A stretch of 64,000 nucleotides of DNA from Paracoccaceae bacterium (lineage in GTDB: Bacteria; Pseudomonadota; Alphaproteobacteria; Rhodobacterales; Rhodobacteraceae): assembly GCA_029246285.1 (NCBI GenBank), contig JAQWNW010000047.1:1-64000 (forward strand), in the 5' to 3' direction. The translations under genes and the position numbers were made by a program. Below the pieces are notes generated by a model. The model was not told where the DNA came from. It did not search any database and saw only the letters and a program-made list of their open reading frames with translations. Positions 19,108 through 27,600 of this stretch are shown in pieces. Each line of letters starts with the position of its first letter. Position 1 is the stretch's first letter.

Positions 19108-19752
19108 ATGCTAAATCAAAAAATTAAAATAAATCAAAATGATGCTTTAATAATTATTGACGTTCAGAATGACTTTTGTCCCAATGGAGCATTAGCTGTT
19201 CCAAATGGCGACCAAATTATTGACCCGATAAATAAAGCTATTCCTCTTTTTAAACATATCATTTTAAGCCAGGACTGGCACCCCAGAGATCACAAATCAT
19301 TTGCATCAAATCACAAAGACAGAAATCCTTTTCAAACTACAAGTATGCCTTATGGTGAACAAATTTTGTGGCCAGACCATTGTATTATTGGGACCAATGG
19401 AGCCAAATTCCATCATGCCTTAAACGCAAATCTTGCCCAATGTGTTATACGAAAAGGTTATAATAAAGAGATCGACTCATATTCAACGTTTTTTGAAAAT
19501 GATAAAATAAGTCCAACGGGCTTGGCAGGCTATTTAAGAGAAAACAACATTAAAAGAATTTTCTTGGCAGGTCTTGCGTTCGAATATTGTGTAGGTTTTT
19601 CCGCTATAGATGGAGTTAAACTAGGTTTCAAAGTTTACTTATTAATCGATGCAATCGGTTGTTTTAGAAATCATGATTTTAATAATATGAACAATGAACT
19701 CACAAAATTAAATGTTATTACCACAGGTACAGATAAAATATTTAAAACTTAA
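19108..19752 (+). CDS. pncA: Nicotinamidase PncA
   Basis: 214 aa, isochorismatase-like hydrolase. The catalytic triad reads Asp18 (IIIDVQNDF), Lys116 (IRKGYN) and Cys161 (AFEYCVGF). The metal site is Asp56, His58 and His62 in SQDWHPRDH. LWPDHC near 88 is characteristic of nicotinamidase. It deamidates nicotinamide to nicotinate for NAD salvage in the cytoplasm. It is transcribed alone and converges on the ABC importer operon, with 58 bases between the ends. Confidence 0.93.
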   Translation: MLNQKIKINQNDALIIIDVQNDFCPNGALAVPNGDQIIDPINKAIPLFKHIILSQDWHPRDHKSFASNHKDRNPFQTTSMPYGEQILWPDHCIIGTNGAKFHHALNANLAQCVIRKGYNKEIDSYSTFFENDKISPTGLAGYLRENNIKRIFLAGLAFEYCVGFSAIDGVKLGFKVYLLIDAIGCFRNHDFNNMNNELTKLNVITTGTDKIFKT

Positions 19753-19810
19753 CAACAATTTTAAATTCAATTTGGATTTTTTTATTAATCTCTTGATTTA
19801 ACTTTAAAAC

Positions 19811-20518
19811 TCAATGACCAAAATATGCTTCAGTTAGTTGAGGATCATTTTTTAGGTCCTTAGCTAAACCTTCAATCTTTATAGACCCAGATTCCAATAC
19901 ATATAATCTCTCTGCGAGGGTCATCGCAAAATTTGCATTTTGTTCCGTAATAACAATGGTGGTATTAAATTCATCTCTTAATCTTCTCAAAACGACAGCT
20001 ATTTCTAAACAAATTTTGGGAGCAAGACCAATAGTTGGTTCATCTACTAATAGTAATCTGGGACTTGACATTAGAGCACGTCCCAAAGACACCATTTGCC
20101 TTTCACCTCCCGATTGTGTGTGTGTTTCTTGATTGGTCCTTTCTTTAAGACGCGGAAATAATTTTTCAACGATTTCTAGATTTCTTGTTATATCTTCTCG
20201 AGCTGTAAACGCTCCAACCATCAAATTATTATAAACTGACATATAGGGAAATAAATTGAACCTCTCCGGTGCATAACCAACTCCACTTTGTACAATTTCA
20301 GGCGTAGTTTTACCGATTAAGGATTTACCTTCTAAACTTATATCTCCTTCGATCTTAGTTAGGCCCATAATGCTATCTAATAATGTTGACTTACCTGCTC
20401 CATTGGCACCTACGATAGCAATAATTTCTCCTTGTTTTACGCTTAAGCTAATATCATGTAATGCTTTTGCTTTTCCATAAAAAGCTGACAATTGATCTAT
20501 TTTAAGAAAAGTCATCAT
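19811..20518 (-). CDS. livF: Branched-chain-type ABC importer ATPase LivF
   Basis: 235 aa. Walker A GANGAGKST at 37-45, signature QSGGERQMV, Walker B LLLVDEP and the LivF-type ending with TEAYFG. Together with LivG it drives uptake through LivHM. The start overlaps the livG stop as ATGA. The transporter class (HAAT family) handles amino acids, amides, urea and aromatic acids, so the family name does not define the ligand. Operon order is SBP-livH-livM-livG-livF, with a palindromic operator before the SBP shared with the microcompartment operon. Confidence 0.9.
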   Translation of the reverse strand: MMTFLKIDQLSAFYGKAKALHDISLSVKQGEIIAIVGANGAGKSTLLDSIMGLTKIEGDISLEGKSLIGKTTPEIVQSGVGYAPERFNLFPYMSVYNNLMVGAFTAREDITRNLEIVEKLFPRLKERTNQETHTQSGGERQMVSLGRALMSSPRLLLVDEPTIGLAPKICLEIAVVLRRLRDEFNTTIVITEQNANFAMTLAERLYVLESGSIKIEGLAKDLKNDPQLTEAYFGH

Positions 20519-21249
20519 TCCGTACCAAGGTAAGATGTGCGAACCGCAGAATCCGATATGACTTCGGAAAATGCTCCTTGAGCAATTATTTTCCCATAGT
20601 TTATTGCGATAGCATCATCAACTAAGGGTTCTAATGCCTTAAGGTCATGACTAACAATCAAAAAAGTCATATTTTCTTTTCGCATATTTTGTATCAATTT
20701 AGCAATTTGATTTATTTCACCAACTGTCAGCCCAGCAAAAACTTCATCGAGTAACATAATTTTTGGGTTTGTCGCCATTGTTCTTGCCATTTCTAATTTC
20801 CTGAGATCTCCCATCGACAGGGTATCAGGAGTTTGCTGCAAATCATCCTCAGAAAACCCAACACTTAAAGCTAACTCAATTTCACGCTCGCGATTTGGGC
20901 CCTGTGTTATCATTTTCCAAATACTATCTGGCATCAAGCCAACTCTAATATTTTCTAATACGCTGAAGTCAGAAAAGGGTCTTGGGACCTGATAAGTTCT
21001 ACTAATACCGAGTCTAATTCTTGCTGGCGTTGATAATTTTGAAATGTCAGAACCATATAGTTCGATAATACCTGAGGTTTGACGATATTCACCCATAATT
21101 TGAGAAAAGATCGTAGTTTTTCCAGCCCCATTTGGTCCAATGAGCCCAGTAGACTGCCCTTCTTCCAAATCAAAAGAAATATCATCAGTGGCTGTTAATC
21201 CTCCAAAATTCTTTACTAAATTTTTAATTGATAATGGCTTAACCATCAT
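20515..21249 (-). CDS. livG: Branched-chain-type ABC importer ATPase LivG
   Basis: About 244 aa. GPNGAGKTT is Walker A and LLDEVFAGL the Walker B region, typical of LivG. The signature segment TLSMGDLRKLEMARTMA departs from canonical LSGGQ (SMGD), as in other HAAT-family LivG proteins. Three ATGs are clustered at 21255, 21249 and 21246; 21249 has AAGG six bases upstream. The coding sequence overlaps the end of livM. Cytoplasmic partner of LivF. Confidence 0.9.
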   Translation of the reverse strand: MMVKPLSIKNLVKNFGGLTATDDISFDLEEGQSTGLIGPNGAGKTTIFSQIMGEYRQTSGIIELYGSDISKLSTPARIRLGISRTYQVPRPFSDFSVLENIRVGLMPDSIWKMITQGPNREREIELALSVGFSEDDLQQTPDTLSMGDLRKLEMARTMATNPKIMLLDEVFAGLTVGEINQIAKLIQNMRKENMTFLIVSHDLKALEPLVDDAIAINYGKIIAQGAFSEVISDSAVRTSYLGTE

Positions 21250-22195
21250 CCTCATCCTTTTTAAAGCGATTGAATTGATTAATCATTATTTGATACAAAC
21301 CTTTGGGCTGATACATATACAACAGAAGTGCTATTACTCCATAAATCAAATAACGTTCTGCTCCTGGCAAATATGGCCTCAAATATTCCAATAAAAATGT
21401 TAAGAAAAATGCTCCAAACATAGGACCAACGATTGTTGAAGCGCCCCCAATTAATGTCGCTACAATAATTGTAAAAACAAAATTAATGTCAAATAAAGCT
21501 CGAGGCGCGATGGAGCCTAAATAATGAACATAAAACGCGCCACCCAATCCAGCTACAAAAGCACTAGTCATAAATGCAAATAACTTCAATTTTGTTGGAC
21601 TTAACCCACTCCCCTTAACAGACTCCTCGTTTAAAGCGATAGCACTAAGCGCAGTACCTAAACGTGTTCTCATTAGCAACCACATGCTAAGTGCAACAAT
21701 TATCATTATAGTAAATGATAAATAATACCCATTAACTGCTCCACGGGTTAAAGTAACCAATCCAGACATCCCACGCGTACCACCGGTCAAATCCGGTCTA
21801 ATTACTTGAACCAACTGATACATTAATTCCATGAAGGCAAGGGAGACTAAGGCAAAATAACTTCCTTTAATCCTCAGAGCCGGTAAAAACATTATGGTCC
21901 CGCCAATCATTGTCATCGCTATTGCAAGTGGTATTGCATATTCCACCCCAACATCGAACCTTTTGGTTAAAATTGCGGTGGTATAAGCTCCGATACCAAT
22001 TAGAAATGGATGACCAAAACTAATATATCCTGTTCGGCCAGATAAAATATCCCAACTAATGGCGAATATTGCCAAAAAGTTAGCAAAAATAATTGTTCGA
22101 AGAGTTCCCTTGCTCACCATTTCCGGCATTAAGAGCATAAAAATAATAAATCCAATCCAAAGTGCAAAATGGTACCATTTTAAACCAAGACCCAT
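21239..22195 (-). CDS. livM: Branched-chain-type ABC importer permease LivM
   Basis: About 318 aa, strongly hydrophobic with eight to ten predicted transmembrane helices. GRTGYISFGHPFLIGIGAYT and GLGGAFYVHYLG are LivM/LivH family blocks, and SALALNEESVKGSGL-like sequence (IALNEESVKGSGL) forms the cytoplasmic EAA-type coupling loop. The frame opens at a TTG (22216), but ATG 22195 with AGAGG eight bases upstream lies just after the livH stop and is preferred. Confidence 0.9.
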   Translation of the reverse strand: MGLGLKWYHFALWIGFIIFMLLMPEMVSKGTLRTIIFANFLAIFAISWDILSGRTGYISFGHPFLIGIGAYTTAILTKRFDVGVEYAIPLAIAMTMIGGTIMFLPALRIKGSYFALVSLAFMELMYQLVQVIRPDLTGGTRGMSGLVTLTRGAVNGYYLSFTIMIIVALSMWLLMRTRLGTALSAIALNEESVKGSGLSPTKLKLFAFMTSAFVAGLGGAFYVHYLGSIAPRALFDINFVFTIIVATLIGGASTIVGPMFGAFFLTFLLEYLRPYLPGAERYLIYGVIALLLYMYQPKGLYQIMINQFNRFKKDEDDG

Positions 22196-22196
22196 T

Positions 22197-23048
22197 CTAA
22201 AGTTCCTCTCTTCCAAAGAGACCTTTGGGTCGGATAATTAACACAATTATTACAAGTAACATTGTGAAAACACCACGCAACTGTGGTGAAATCAACGCAA
22301 CAGAGATAATCTCCATGAATCCGATAATATGAGCCACAACTAATGTCCCAATTATTGAACCAATTCCTCCAACAATCACGATAGCGATCGCTATGATCAA
22401 TGGGGCAACCCACATGCTCGGAGAAAGTTGCGTGTAACTTGCAAAAAACACTCCAGCTATTGCGCCCAAGAATCCAGAAATACCCCATGTAAACATATTT
22501 ATTTTATTAATATTCACACCGGAGATCGAAGCTCCCTTTGAATCCATAGATACAGCTTGCATGGCTCGTCCTACGTGAGTTTTTCGTATAAACACAAACA
22601 AGACAATCAAGATTAACCAACTGACAAGTGTAGCAGCCAACACATTATATGTTACAGTAGCATTTCCAATATGTATGACACCTTGAAAAATTGGCAGTAG
22701 GATTTTTGCGCTGTTACCAAAGTAAAGTATTATTGCTGATTGTAAAATTACAGCAAGTATTAATGTTGAAATTTCAACTGGTATATGATCACCCTTTAAG
22801 GGCTTTACAATAAGATTATACTTAAGCAACCCCATACAAGACCCAAGGATCCCTGCTAAAAGAAGTCCTACAATTGGAGGGAGTCCTAATAATTGACTAA
22901 AATAAAAGTAAACATACCCTGCAATCATTATATATGAGCCGTAAGCCAGATTTAGAACTCGGCCAACACTAAAGATCAAGGTAAAACCTACAGCTATCAA
23001 CGCATATAGCCCACTAAGCAACAAGCCTTGAATTAAAATTTCTAACAT
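22197..23048 (-). CDS. livH: Branched-chain-type ABC importer permease LivH
   Basis: 283 aa with about eight membrane helices. It begins MLEILIQGLLLSGLYALIAVG, the typical LivH opening that lacks a cleavable signal. GRAMQAVSMDSKGASISGVN is the cytoplasmic coupling loop that contacts the ATPase. It forms the translocation pore with LivM. A strong hairpin separates it from the upstream SBP gene, which would allow lower expression of the membrane genes than of the binding protein. Confidence 0.9.
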   Translation of the reverse strand: MLEILIQGLLLSGLYALIAVGFTLIFSVGRVLNLAYGSYIMIAGYVYFYFSQLLGLPPIVGLLLAGILGSCMGLLKYNLIVKPLKGDHIPVEISTLILAVILQSAIILYFGNSAKILLPIFQGVIHIGNATVTYNVLAATLVSWLILIVLFVFIRKTHVGRAMQAVSMDSKGASISGVNINKINMFTWGISGFLGAIAGVFFASYTQLSPSMWVAPLIIAIAIVIVGGIGSIIGTLVVAHIIGFMEIISVALISPQLRGVFTMLLVIIVLIIRPKGLFGREEL

Positions 23049-23068
23049 ACAGGAAAACCTAATTAAAA

Positions 23069-23100
23069 TACTGGCAATGAAAGATATTTCATTGCCAGTA
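23069..23100 (-). terminator. Intercistronic 14-bp hairpin between SBP gene and livH
   Basis: TACTGGCAATGAAA (23069-23082) and TTTCATTGCCAGTA (23087-23100) are perfect complements around a 4-base loop. On the coding (minus) strand the stem is followed by TTTTAATT, so it resembles a leaky intrinsic terminator or an mRNA 3'-end stabiliser. It lies in the 60-base gap between the SBP and livH. Confidence 0.65.
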
Positions 23101-23108
23101 GTATCGTT

Positions 23109-24392
23109 TTATTTTTTCACCCAACTCGGTAGAGTAAATTCACCATTTGCATATTTTTCAGGATATACAACAGCGTTGGTACCATCTTCATACCATTGAA
23201 TAACGACCATAGAAGGTGCACCATCATCAAAAGGCTCAGTTATATCAAACCTTAAATTATGAGGATATTTTCTGCCAGTTCTTGGTTCAACTTCATCATT
23301 GCCCCAAAATGCGTAACGCAGCCATAACTCGCCATCCAATTCCAGTATCAGATCCTGCTTCTCCATGGCACTCACCCAAGTAGTGTTGTTAAACCCACCT
23401 GCTTCCTCTGCAGCTGCCATCGCCTGTTTAAGACCATGATAAGCATTAAAGCCATTAAAGTGCGGGATAATTGGGCGAGATGAATATTTTGCCTGATACG
23501 TATCAACAAATGCCTGAGACGCTGGATCAAGCTTCATGCCAACAGCTGGAATCGGCGTTAATGTGGACATTCCACCACCCATGCCACCAGTATCTTCCCA
23601 ATAATCTTGCCCCATAGGCGCAACATTAACACCAGTCATTCCCATTGGAACCTGCAGCTTAACATACTGAGAGGAAACTACCTGTGAATTTACCGAGCTA
23701 ATCAAGTAAATAAAATCAGCACCTGAAGCCACAGCTCTACTGTACAAAGGTGCAAAATCAACAGTCGCTACATCATATACAATTGTCTCCACGACGTCGA
23801 TACCAGCTACTGGCGCCATTGCTTGACTAATCAATCCATGAATTGCTCCGCCAAAAGCTGTATCTTCTTGTAGAATTACAGTCGATTTCCAACCCATCTT
23901 GTCAACTAAAACATCTTTACCAAAGTCAATATATAATGTTGCTAAAGCTTCATCTGATGCGATATTCATAAAGTAAGGTTTCATGCTATCGTAATCTTCA
24001 ACCAACATATCAATAATGCCAATATAAGAAGTCCATGTATCCAGCGTCGGAATCTGATATTCTTGCATTCGCGGTAACCAGCCCAAGGACACATCGTCTA
24101 TTGATCCCGAAATTATAAAATCAACCTCTTCAGTTTCCGCCAAGTATTCATAGGCCTTAACGCCTTCTGTAACATCCTGACGCGTATCTGCAGTCACCAA
24201 TTTAATTTGCTGGCCGAGTACACCACCCTTTGCATTCAACTCATCAATAGCAATTTCGGCACCTCTTAAAGTACTTAATCCCGTATCACTTGATAAAGAA
24301 CCAATAAAACCAACTTTTATTTCAGCGATTGCTGTGGTTGCAAAAAGCATTGACATGCTGATGGCAACGACTCTTAAAAGCTTCACTTTCAT
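23109..24392 (-). CDS. ABC importer periplasmic substrate-binding protein (HAAT / Peripla_BP_6 family)
   Basis: 427 aa with an N-terminal signal peptide (MKVKLLRVVAISMSMLFATT, cleavage after AIA near residue 23). The mature part starts EIKVGFIGSLSSDTGLSTLRG, the family opening, followed by AIDELNAKGGVLGQQIKLV. It is longer than LivJ/LivK (about 345-370 aa) and resembles binding proteins for amides, urea or other small polar solutes. A Gly/Met-rich DTGGMGGGMSTL loop is unusual. The operator at 24431-24445 sits 39 bases before the ATG, the same spacing as at the BMC operon head, implying that the ligand feeds the microcompartment pathway. Confidence 0.88.
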   Translation of the reverse strand: MKVKLLRVVAISMSMLFATTAIAEIKVGFIGSLSSDTGLSTLRGAEIAIDELNAKGGVLGQQIKLVTADTRQDVTEGVKAYEYLAETEEVDFIISGSIDDVSLGWLPRMQEYQIPTLDTWTSYIGIIDMLVEDYDSMKPYFMNIASDEALATLYIDFGKDVLVDKMGWKSTVILQEDTAFGGAIHGLISQAMAPVAGIDVVETIVYDVATVDFAPLYSRAVASGADFIYLISSVNSQVVSSQYVKLQVPMGMTGVNVAPMGQDYWEDTGGMGGGMSTLTPIPAVGMKLDPASQAFVDTYQAKYSSRPIIPHFNGFNAYHGLKQAMAAAEEAGGFNNTTWVSAMEKQDLILELDGELWLRYAFWGNDEVEPRTGRKYPHNLRFDITEPFDDGAPSMVVIQWYEDGTNAVVYPEKYANGEFTLPSWVKK

Positions 24393-24430
24393 TCTATTCC
24401 CCTATTATTATTGTTACATTAAATAGTCTT

Positions 24431-24445
24431 TGTATACTGTATACA
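24431..24445. promoter_or_regulatory. Palindromic operator copy 1 (ABC importer promoter)
   Basis: TGTATACTGTATACA, a perfect 7-bp inverted repeat around one base. It lies in the 174-base gap between the end of the BMC operon and the SBP gene. The size and symmetry fit a FadR-class GntR dimer site. The same sequence is at 38010-38024 beside the gntR gene. Confidence 0.75.
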
Positions 24446-24566
24446 GATCATAGGAATTACGTTAAGTCAACTTAATTGAGCCATATTTAGATTTGGCCAT
24501 TATTTTATATTAAGAAGAAGACTTATAAAAAAAGTTTGAATAAATATTTATTGATAATTAAAAAAT

Positions 24567-25352
24567 TTACTCATTTCTTAAAAATGAATCAGGGTCTTCT
24601 GGAAGTATTTGACCACCATCTACCACTATAGATTGACCAGTGATAAACTTTGCCTGATCTGATCCAAGAAATACCATTGCATAGCCAATATCTTCAGTAT
24701 CACCTAAATTCCCTGTTGGTACTACTTTGGCAATTTCTTTTGCGCCGTCTTCACCGTATAAAGACATCAAACTATCAGTGACAATATTACCCGGACTAAC
24801 GGCATTCACAGTTATTCCGTCTTTAGCTAGCTCTAAAGACGCAGCTTTTATAAAAGCATTTATTCCACCTTTACTGGCTGAGTAAGCTGCTAAACGTGCT
24901 TGAGCAACATTCGGACCAGTTATTGAAGACGTAAATAGTATACGACCAGATTTTTGGGCTCGCATAACCGAAATACAAGGTTTGGTTAATAAGAAGCATG
25001 ATCTTAAATTAGTATTTATAGTATCATCCCAGATTTCAACAGACATCTCTTCCATTAATTCATCGGGATAGATGCCAGCGTTATGACACATAATATCCAA
25101 CCTACCATATTTTTTGATAACACGGTTTACTAATTCACTACATTCGTTTTCTTCACGAATATCAGCTTTGATAAACTCTGCTTTCCCACCAGAATTATTT
25201 ATAGAATTTACCACTTTGATACCATCATCTTTTGATCGAGCAACACAAATTACGCTTGCACCTTCATTGGCAAAAACTCTTGCTATGCCTTCACCTATTC
25301 CTCGGCTAGCACCTGTAACTATTGCTACTTTATTTTTGATAGTTATTGTCAT
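24567..25352 (-). CDS. Short-chain dehydrogenase/reductase at the end of the BMC operon
   Basis: About 261 aa classical SDR. Cofactor motif TGASRGIGEG near residue 12, NAG at about 89, a catalytic Ser in FTSSITG and the YSASK pair (Tyr-x3-Lys), then PGNIVTD. It oxidises or reduces an alcohol/carbonyl pair with NAD(P). The usual BMC iron alcohol dehydrogenase is absent, so this SDR is a candidate for alcohol/aldehyde interconversion or cofactor recycling. ATG 25352 has GAAGGA upstream and is preferred to the long frame from 25409, which would overlap ridA-like coding sequence. Last gene of the operon. Confidence 0.88.
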   Translation of the reverse strand: MTITIKNKVAIVTGASRGIGEGIARVFANEGASVICVARSKDDGIKVVNSINNSGGKAEFIKADIREENECSELVNRVIKKYGRLDIMCHNAGIYPDELMEEMSVEIWDDTINTNLRSCFLLTKPCISVMRAQKSGRILFTSSITGPNVAQARLAAYSASKGGINAFIKAASLELAKDGITVNAVSPGNIVTDSLMSLYGEDGAKEIAKVVPTGNLGDTEDIGYAMVFLGSDQAKFITGQSIVVDGGQILPEDPDSFLRNE

Positions 25353-25374
25353 AATCAGTCCTTCACCAGTAGAG

Positions 25375-25791
25375 TTACCTATTGAAATCCAGTTTACCTT
25401 GATCATCAAATATCACGGCGTCTACAGAAACTTCCACCATCATACCTGGAGTTGTTAATCCAGCTTCAACACCTGCAGTAACCGGATCTATATCTTTAAA
25501 AATCTCACCATGTGCTTTTACAAACTCACCTCCGCCAGAACTCATATCAGTCATATAGGCGGTTGTTCGAACTACATGTCTCATTTCCGCACCAACAGAC
25601 CGAAGAGCTTCTTCAATTCTTTTAAAAATATAAATTGTCTGAGCATAAGTATCATTAGGTGCGTGCAGTTTGCCGCTTGGTTCTATAGCAGTTGTTCCAG
25701 CTACATAAACAAAAGGACCAACTCTTTTTGCGCGTGAATAACTACCTATATTTTCCAATCTGCCACCAGATTTAAATATTTCTATACTCAC
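25375..25791 (-). CDS. RidA/YjgF family imine deaminase
   Basis: 138 aa. The family core VYVAGTTAIEP near 28-38, the conserved Arg of VVRTTAYMTDM near 94-104 and the C-terminal VEVSVDAVIF define the RidA/YjgF fold. Members hydrolyse reactive imine/enamine intermediates to ketones or aldehydes plus ammonia and are trimers with the active site between subunits. The GTG start overlaps the malate-type dehydrogenase stop by four bases (GTGA), so the two are coupled. Its place in the operon suggests that an imine is formed in the pathway, as expected from oxidation of an amine or N-substituted amino acid. Confidence 0.9.
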   Translation of the reverse strand: MSIEIFKSGGRLENIGSYSRAKRVGPFVYVAGTTAIEPSGKLHAPNDTYAQTIYIFKRIEEALRSVGAEMRHVVRTTAYMTDMSSGGGEFVKAHGEIFKDIDPVTAGVEAGLTTPGMMVEVSVDAVIFDDQGKLDFNR

Positions 25792-26978
25792 GTTAATCCC
25801 AATCTCTTTCGAATTGCATCGGCTGCTGCGCTTAACGCAATCTTTTCAATATCTGACAAAGCTATCTCTTCAACTGAAATCATGCCTTTTAACCCAAGAT
25901 GCACGGGGACGCCCAACACCACATTTGTTAACCCAAATTCACCATCTAACATTACAGAAACAGGTACTGCGCCACTTTTAGCGCCTCGAATATGGTCTAA
26001 TATTTCTATAGTTGCGTGCGCAGGAGCAATTGTTGCAGATCCTAATTTCTTAAGCGCAACCACTTGGCCACCGCCAGTTATAGCATCATTTGAGCTATTA
26101 TTAATCTCATCGTCAGACAAATATCTATTTAAAGATCTTCCCTTTATCTTCGCGTGGGAAACAATTGGAGCCATTTCATCACCATGGCTTCCAAGGGTTA
26201 TAGCTTCTACATCAGAAACTTGCACACCAGCCGCTTTCGCAAGAGATAACCGAAACCTACTACTATCCAGTGTTCCCGCCATACCTAATACCCGGCTTCT
26301 AGGAAACTCAGTCGAAGTCAACATTTCCATGGTCATCTCATCCAAAGGATTCGTAACGACTATAACTATTGCTTTGGGTGATTGAGTTTTAATTACCTCT
26401 GCAGTCGCTTGAATAACTCGCTTATTTGTCTGAATTAGATCATTTCTCGACATTCCAGGAGTTCGCGCTCGCCCAGCCGTAACAATTACCACATCAGAGT
26501 CATTAATAATTTCTAAATTTTCGGCCCCATAAGCTTGACTATGCGATCGAGTTATTCCACTTGCATGATTTAGATCTAGCGCCGTTGCAGCCGCTAATCC
26601 AGGCACAATATCAGCAATCGCGATCTCATCTGATAAATCAAGATTTGCAGCTAAATGCGCAATGTTAGAGCCAACCCCTCCAGCCCCAACAATTGCAATT
26701 TTCGAAAATCTTTTTGCCTTTTGAGTTATACTTTTATCAGGTGCAATCCATTTTGGTGATCGACGATAGAGATTACGTCGCATCGAAGTTTTGCCATCGG
26801 TCTTAACAACAGCTTCTTTTTCAATGGGACCATAAACTAATTCTAAACCTAACCGACTTGCTGTTTCCTCAGCTAGACTTGTTACAATATCTCCTGGCAA
26901 AATTTCAAAAACCTTACGCCCTCGCCGACGTGCATCCTCAATATGCTCAACTCCAATCACGCGAGCGTCTGACATCAT
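25788..26978 (-). CDS. Malate/lactate-type dehydrogenase with EutQ-like N-terminal extension
   Basis: 396 aa, about 85 longer than usual malate dehydrogenase. Residues 5-50 (pattern HIEDARRRGRKVFEI ... PGDIVTSLAEETASRLG) resemble the N-terminal segment of EutQ, where ITPEAREVAELLG is the matching part; a linker of about 40 residues follows. The dehydrogenase begins KIAIVGAGGVGSN (about 93-105). The acid at the end of the second strand (IADI) indicates NAD. Substrate residues are malate-like: Arg172 and Arg178 in GRARTPGMSR, Asp238, Arg241 and His265 (GSHGDEM). It probably reduces or oxidises a 2-oxo/2-hydroxy acid and could recycle NADH inside the shell. ATGA overlap with the BMC-T stop. Confidence 0.88.
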   Translation of the reverse strand: MMSDARVIGVEHIEDARRRGRKVFEILPGDIVTSLAEETASRLGLELVYGPIEKEAVVKTDGKTSMRRNLYRRSPKWIAPDKSITQKAKRFSKIAIVGAGGVGSNIAHLAANLDLSDEIAIADIVPGLAAATALDLNHASGITRSHSQAYGAENLEIINDSDVVIVTAGRARTPGMSRNDLIQTNKRVIQATAEVIKTQSPKAIVIVVTNPLDEMTMEMLTSTEFPRSRVLGMAGTLDSSRFRLSLAKAAGVQVSDVEAITLGSHGDEMAPIVSHAKIKGRSLNRYLSDDEINNSSNDAITGGGQVVALKKLGSATIAPAHATIEILDHIRGAKSGAVPVSVMLDGEFGLTNVVLGVPVHLGLKGMISVEEIALSDIEKIALSAAADAIRKRLGLT

Positions 26979-27598
26979 TCAACCTTACCATCAACTGCTT
27001 CAATTGCTGCAGTTGCAGCTTCCATTCCGGTTTGAACAGAATTTTCCGAGCCCGAAATAAATAATCTTCCAAAACGACCAACGGCTCTTACTTCCACAAT
27101 ATCGATATCCGCCGCTTTTTCTGCTTCATTTGCTGCTATGGAAATATACGCTGCTGGAGCGCACTCAATAATACCTAAAGTTTGACCAGGTACTAATAAT
27201 GCTCCTTTTCTCCACTTGTTCAAAAGTTGAGCTTGATATGGTTCCACTGATGTTATGATCTGAGTTGTTGCAACTTTTGGTTTAACTCGATCCTCCATCG
27301 AGGCGCCAAGTTCTGACAATATTGAGTCCCTGGCCGCACTAACCTCAGCATTTGATGGTGATCGCAAGATGAAAAAACCAAACTCCCTTTCAACCAACTG
27401 ACTGGTTGCTTCAACCGAACTTGCCTTTAAGGCGCGATCAATTAATGTAAATACTCCATTACCGGGGGCAAACTCACCGATTAAAACTGTATCACCAGAC
27501 AAAGGTACAGATCCTTGAACTGTCGCTCCGTTATAGGCCGCAAATTTGGGTTGTAAGTTATCGATCTGGATTAAAGCTCGTATTGTTATATCACTCAT
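26975..27598 (-). CDS. Tandem-domain microcompartment shell protein BMC-T
   Basis: 207 aa with two fused BMC domains. The second is clear: LGIIECAPAAYISIAANEAE followed by VEVRAVGRFGRLFISG and an alpha-helical end (about 138-203). The first (about 10-95) is more diverged, with VLIGEFAPG and FGFFILRSP. Tandem proteins assemble as pseudohexameric trimers in the shell facets, often with a gated central pore for larger metabolites or cofactors. The divergence of domain 1 makes assignment to the single-layer or stacked subclass uncertain. It lies between the aldehyde dehydrogenase and the malate-type dehydrogenase. Confidence 0.92.
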   Translation of the reverse strand: MSDITIRALIQIDNLQPKFAAYNGATVQGSVPLSGDTVLIGEFAPGNGVFTLIDRALKASSVEATSQLVEREFGFFILRSPSNAEVSAARDSILSELGASMEDRVKPKVATTQIITSVEPYQAQLLNKWRKGALLVPGQTLGIIECAPAAYISIAANEAEKAADIDIVEVRAVGRFGRLFISGSENSVQTGMEAATAAIEAVDGKVE

Positions 27599-27600
27599 TC

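Noticed and set aside
22180-22488. Cys/Trp-rich 102-aa frame on the minus strand
   Set aside because: It is a shadow within livH with no ribosome site; livH in the other frame has strong family motifs.
25882-26385. 167-aa plus-strand frame
   Set aside because: It is antisense to the malate-type dehydrogenase, whose frame carries full catalytic motifs; no start signal and no recognisable domain.
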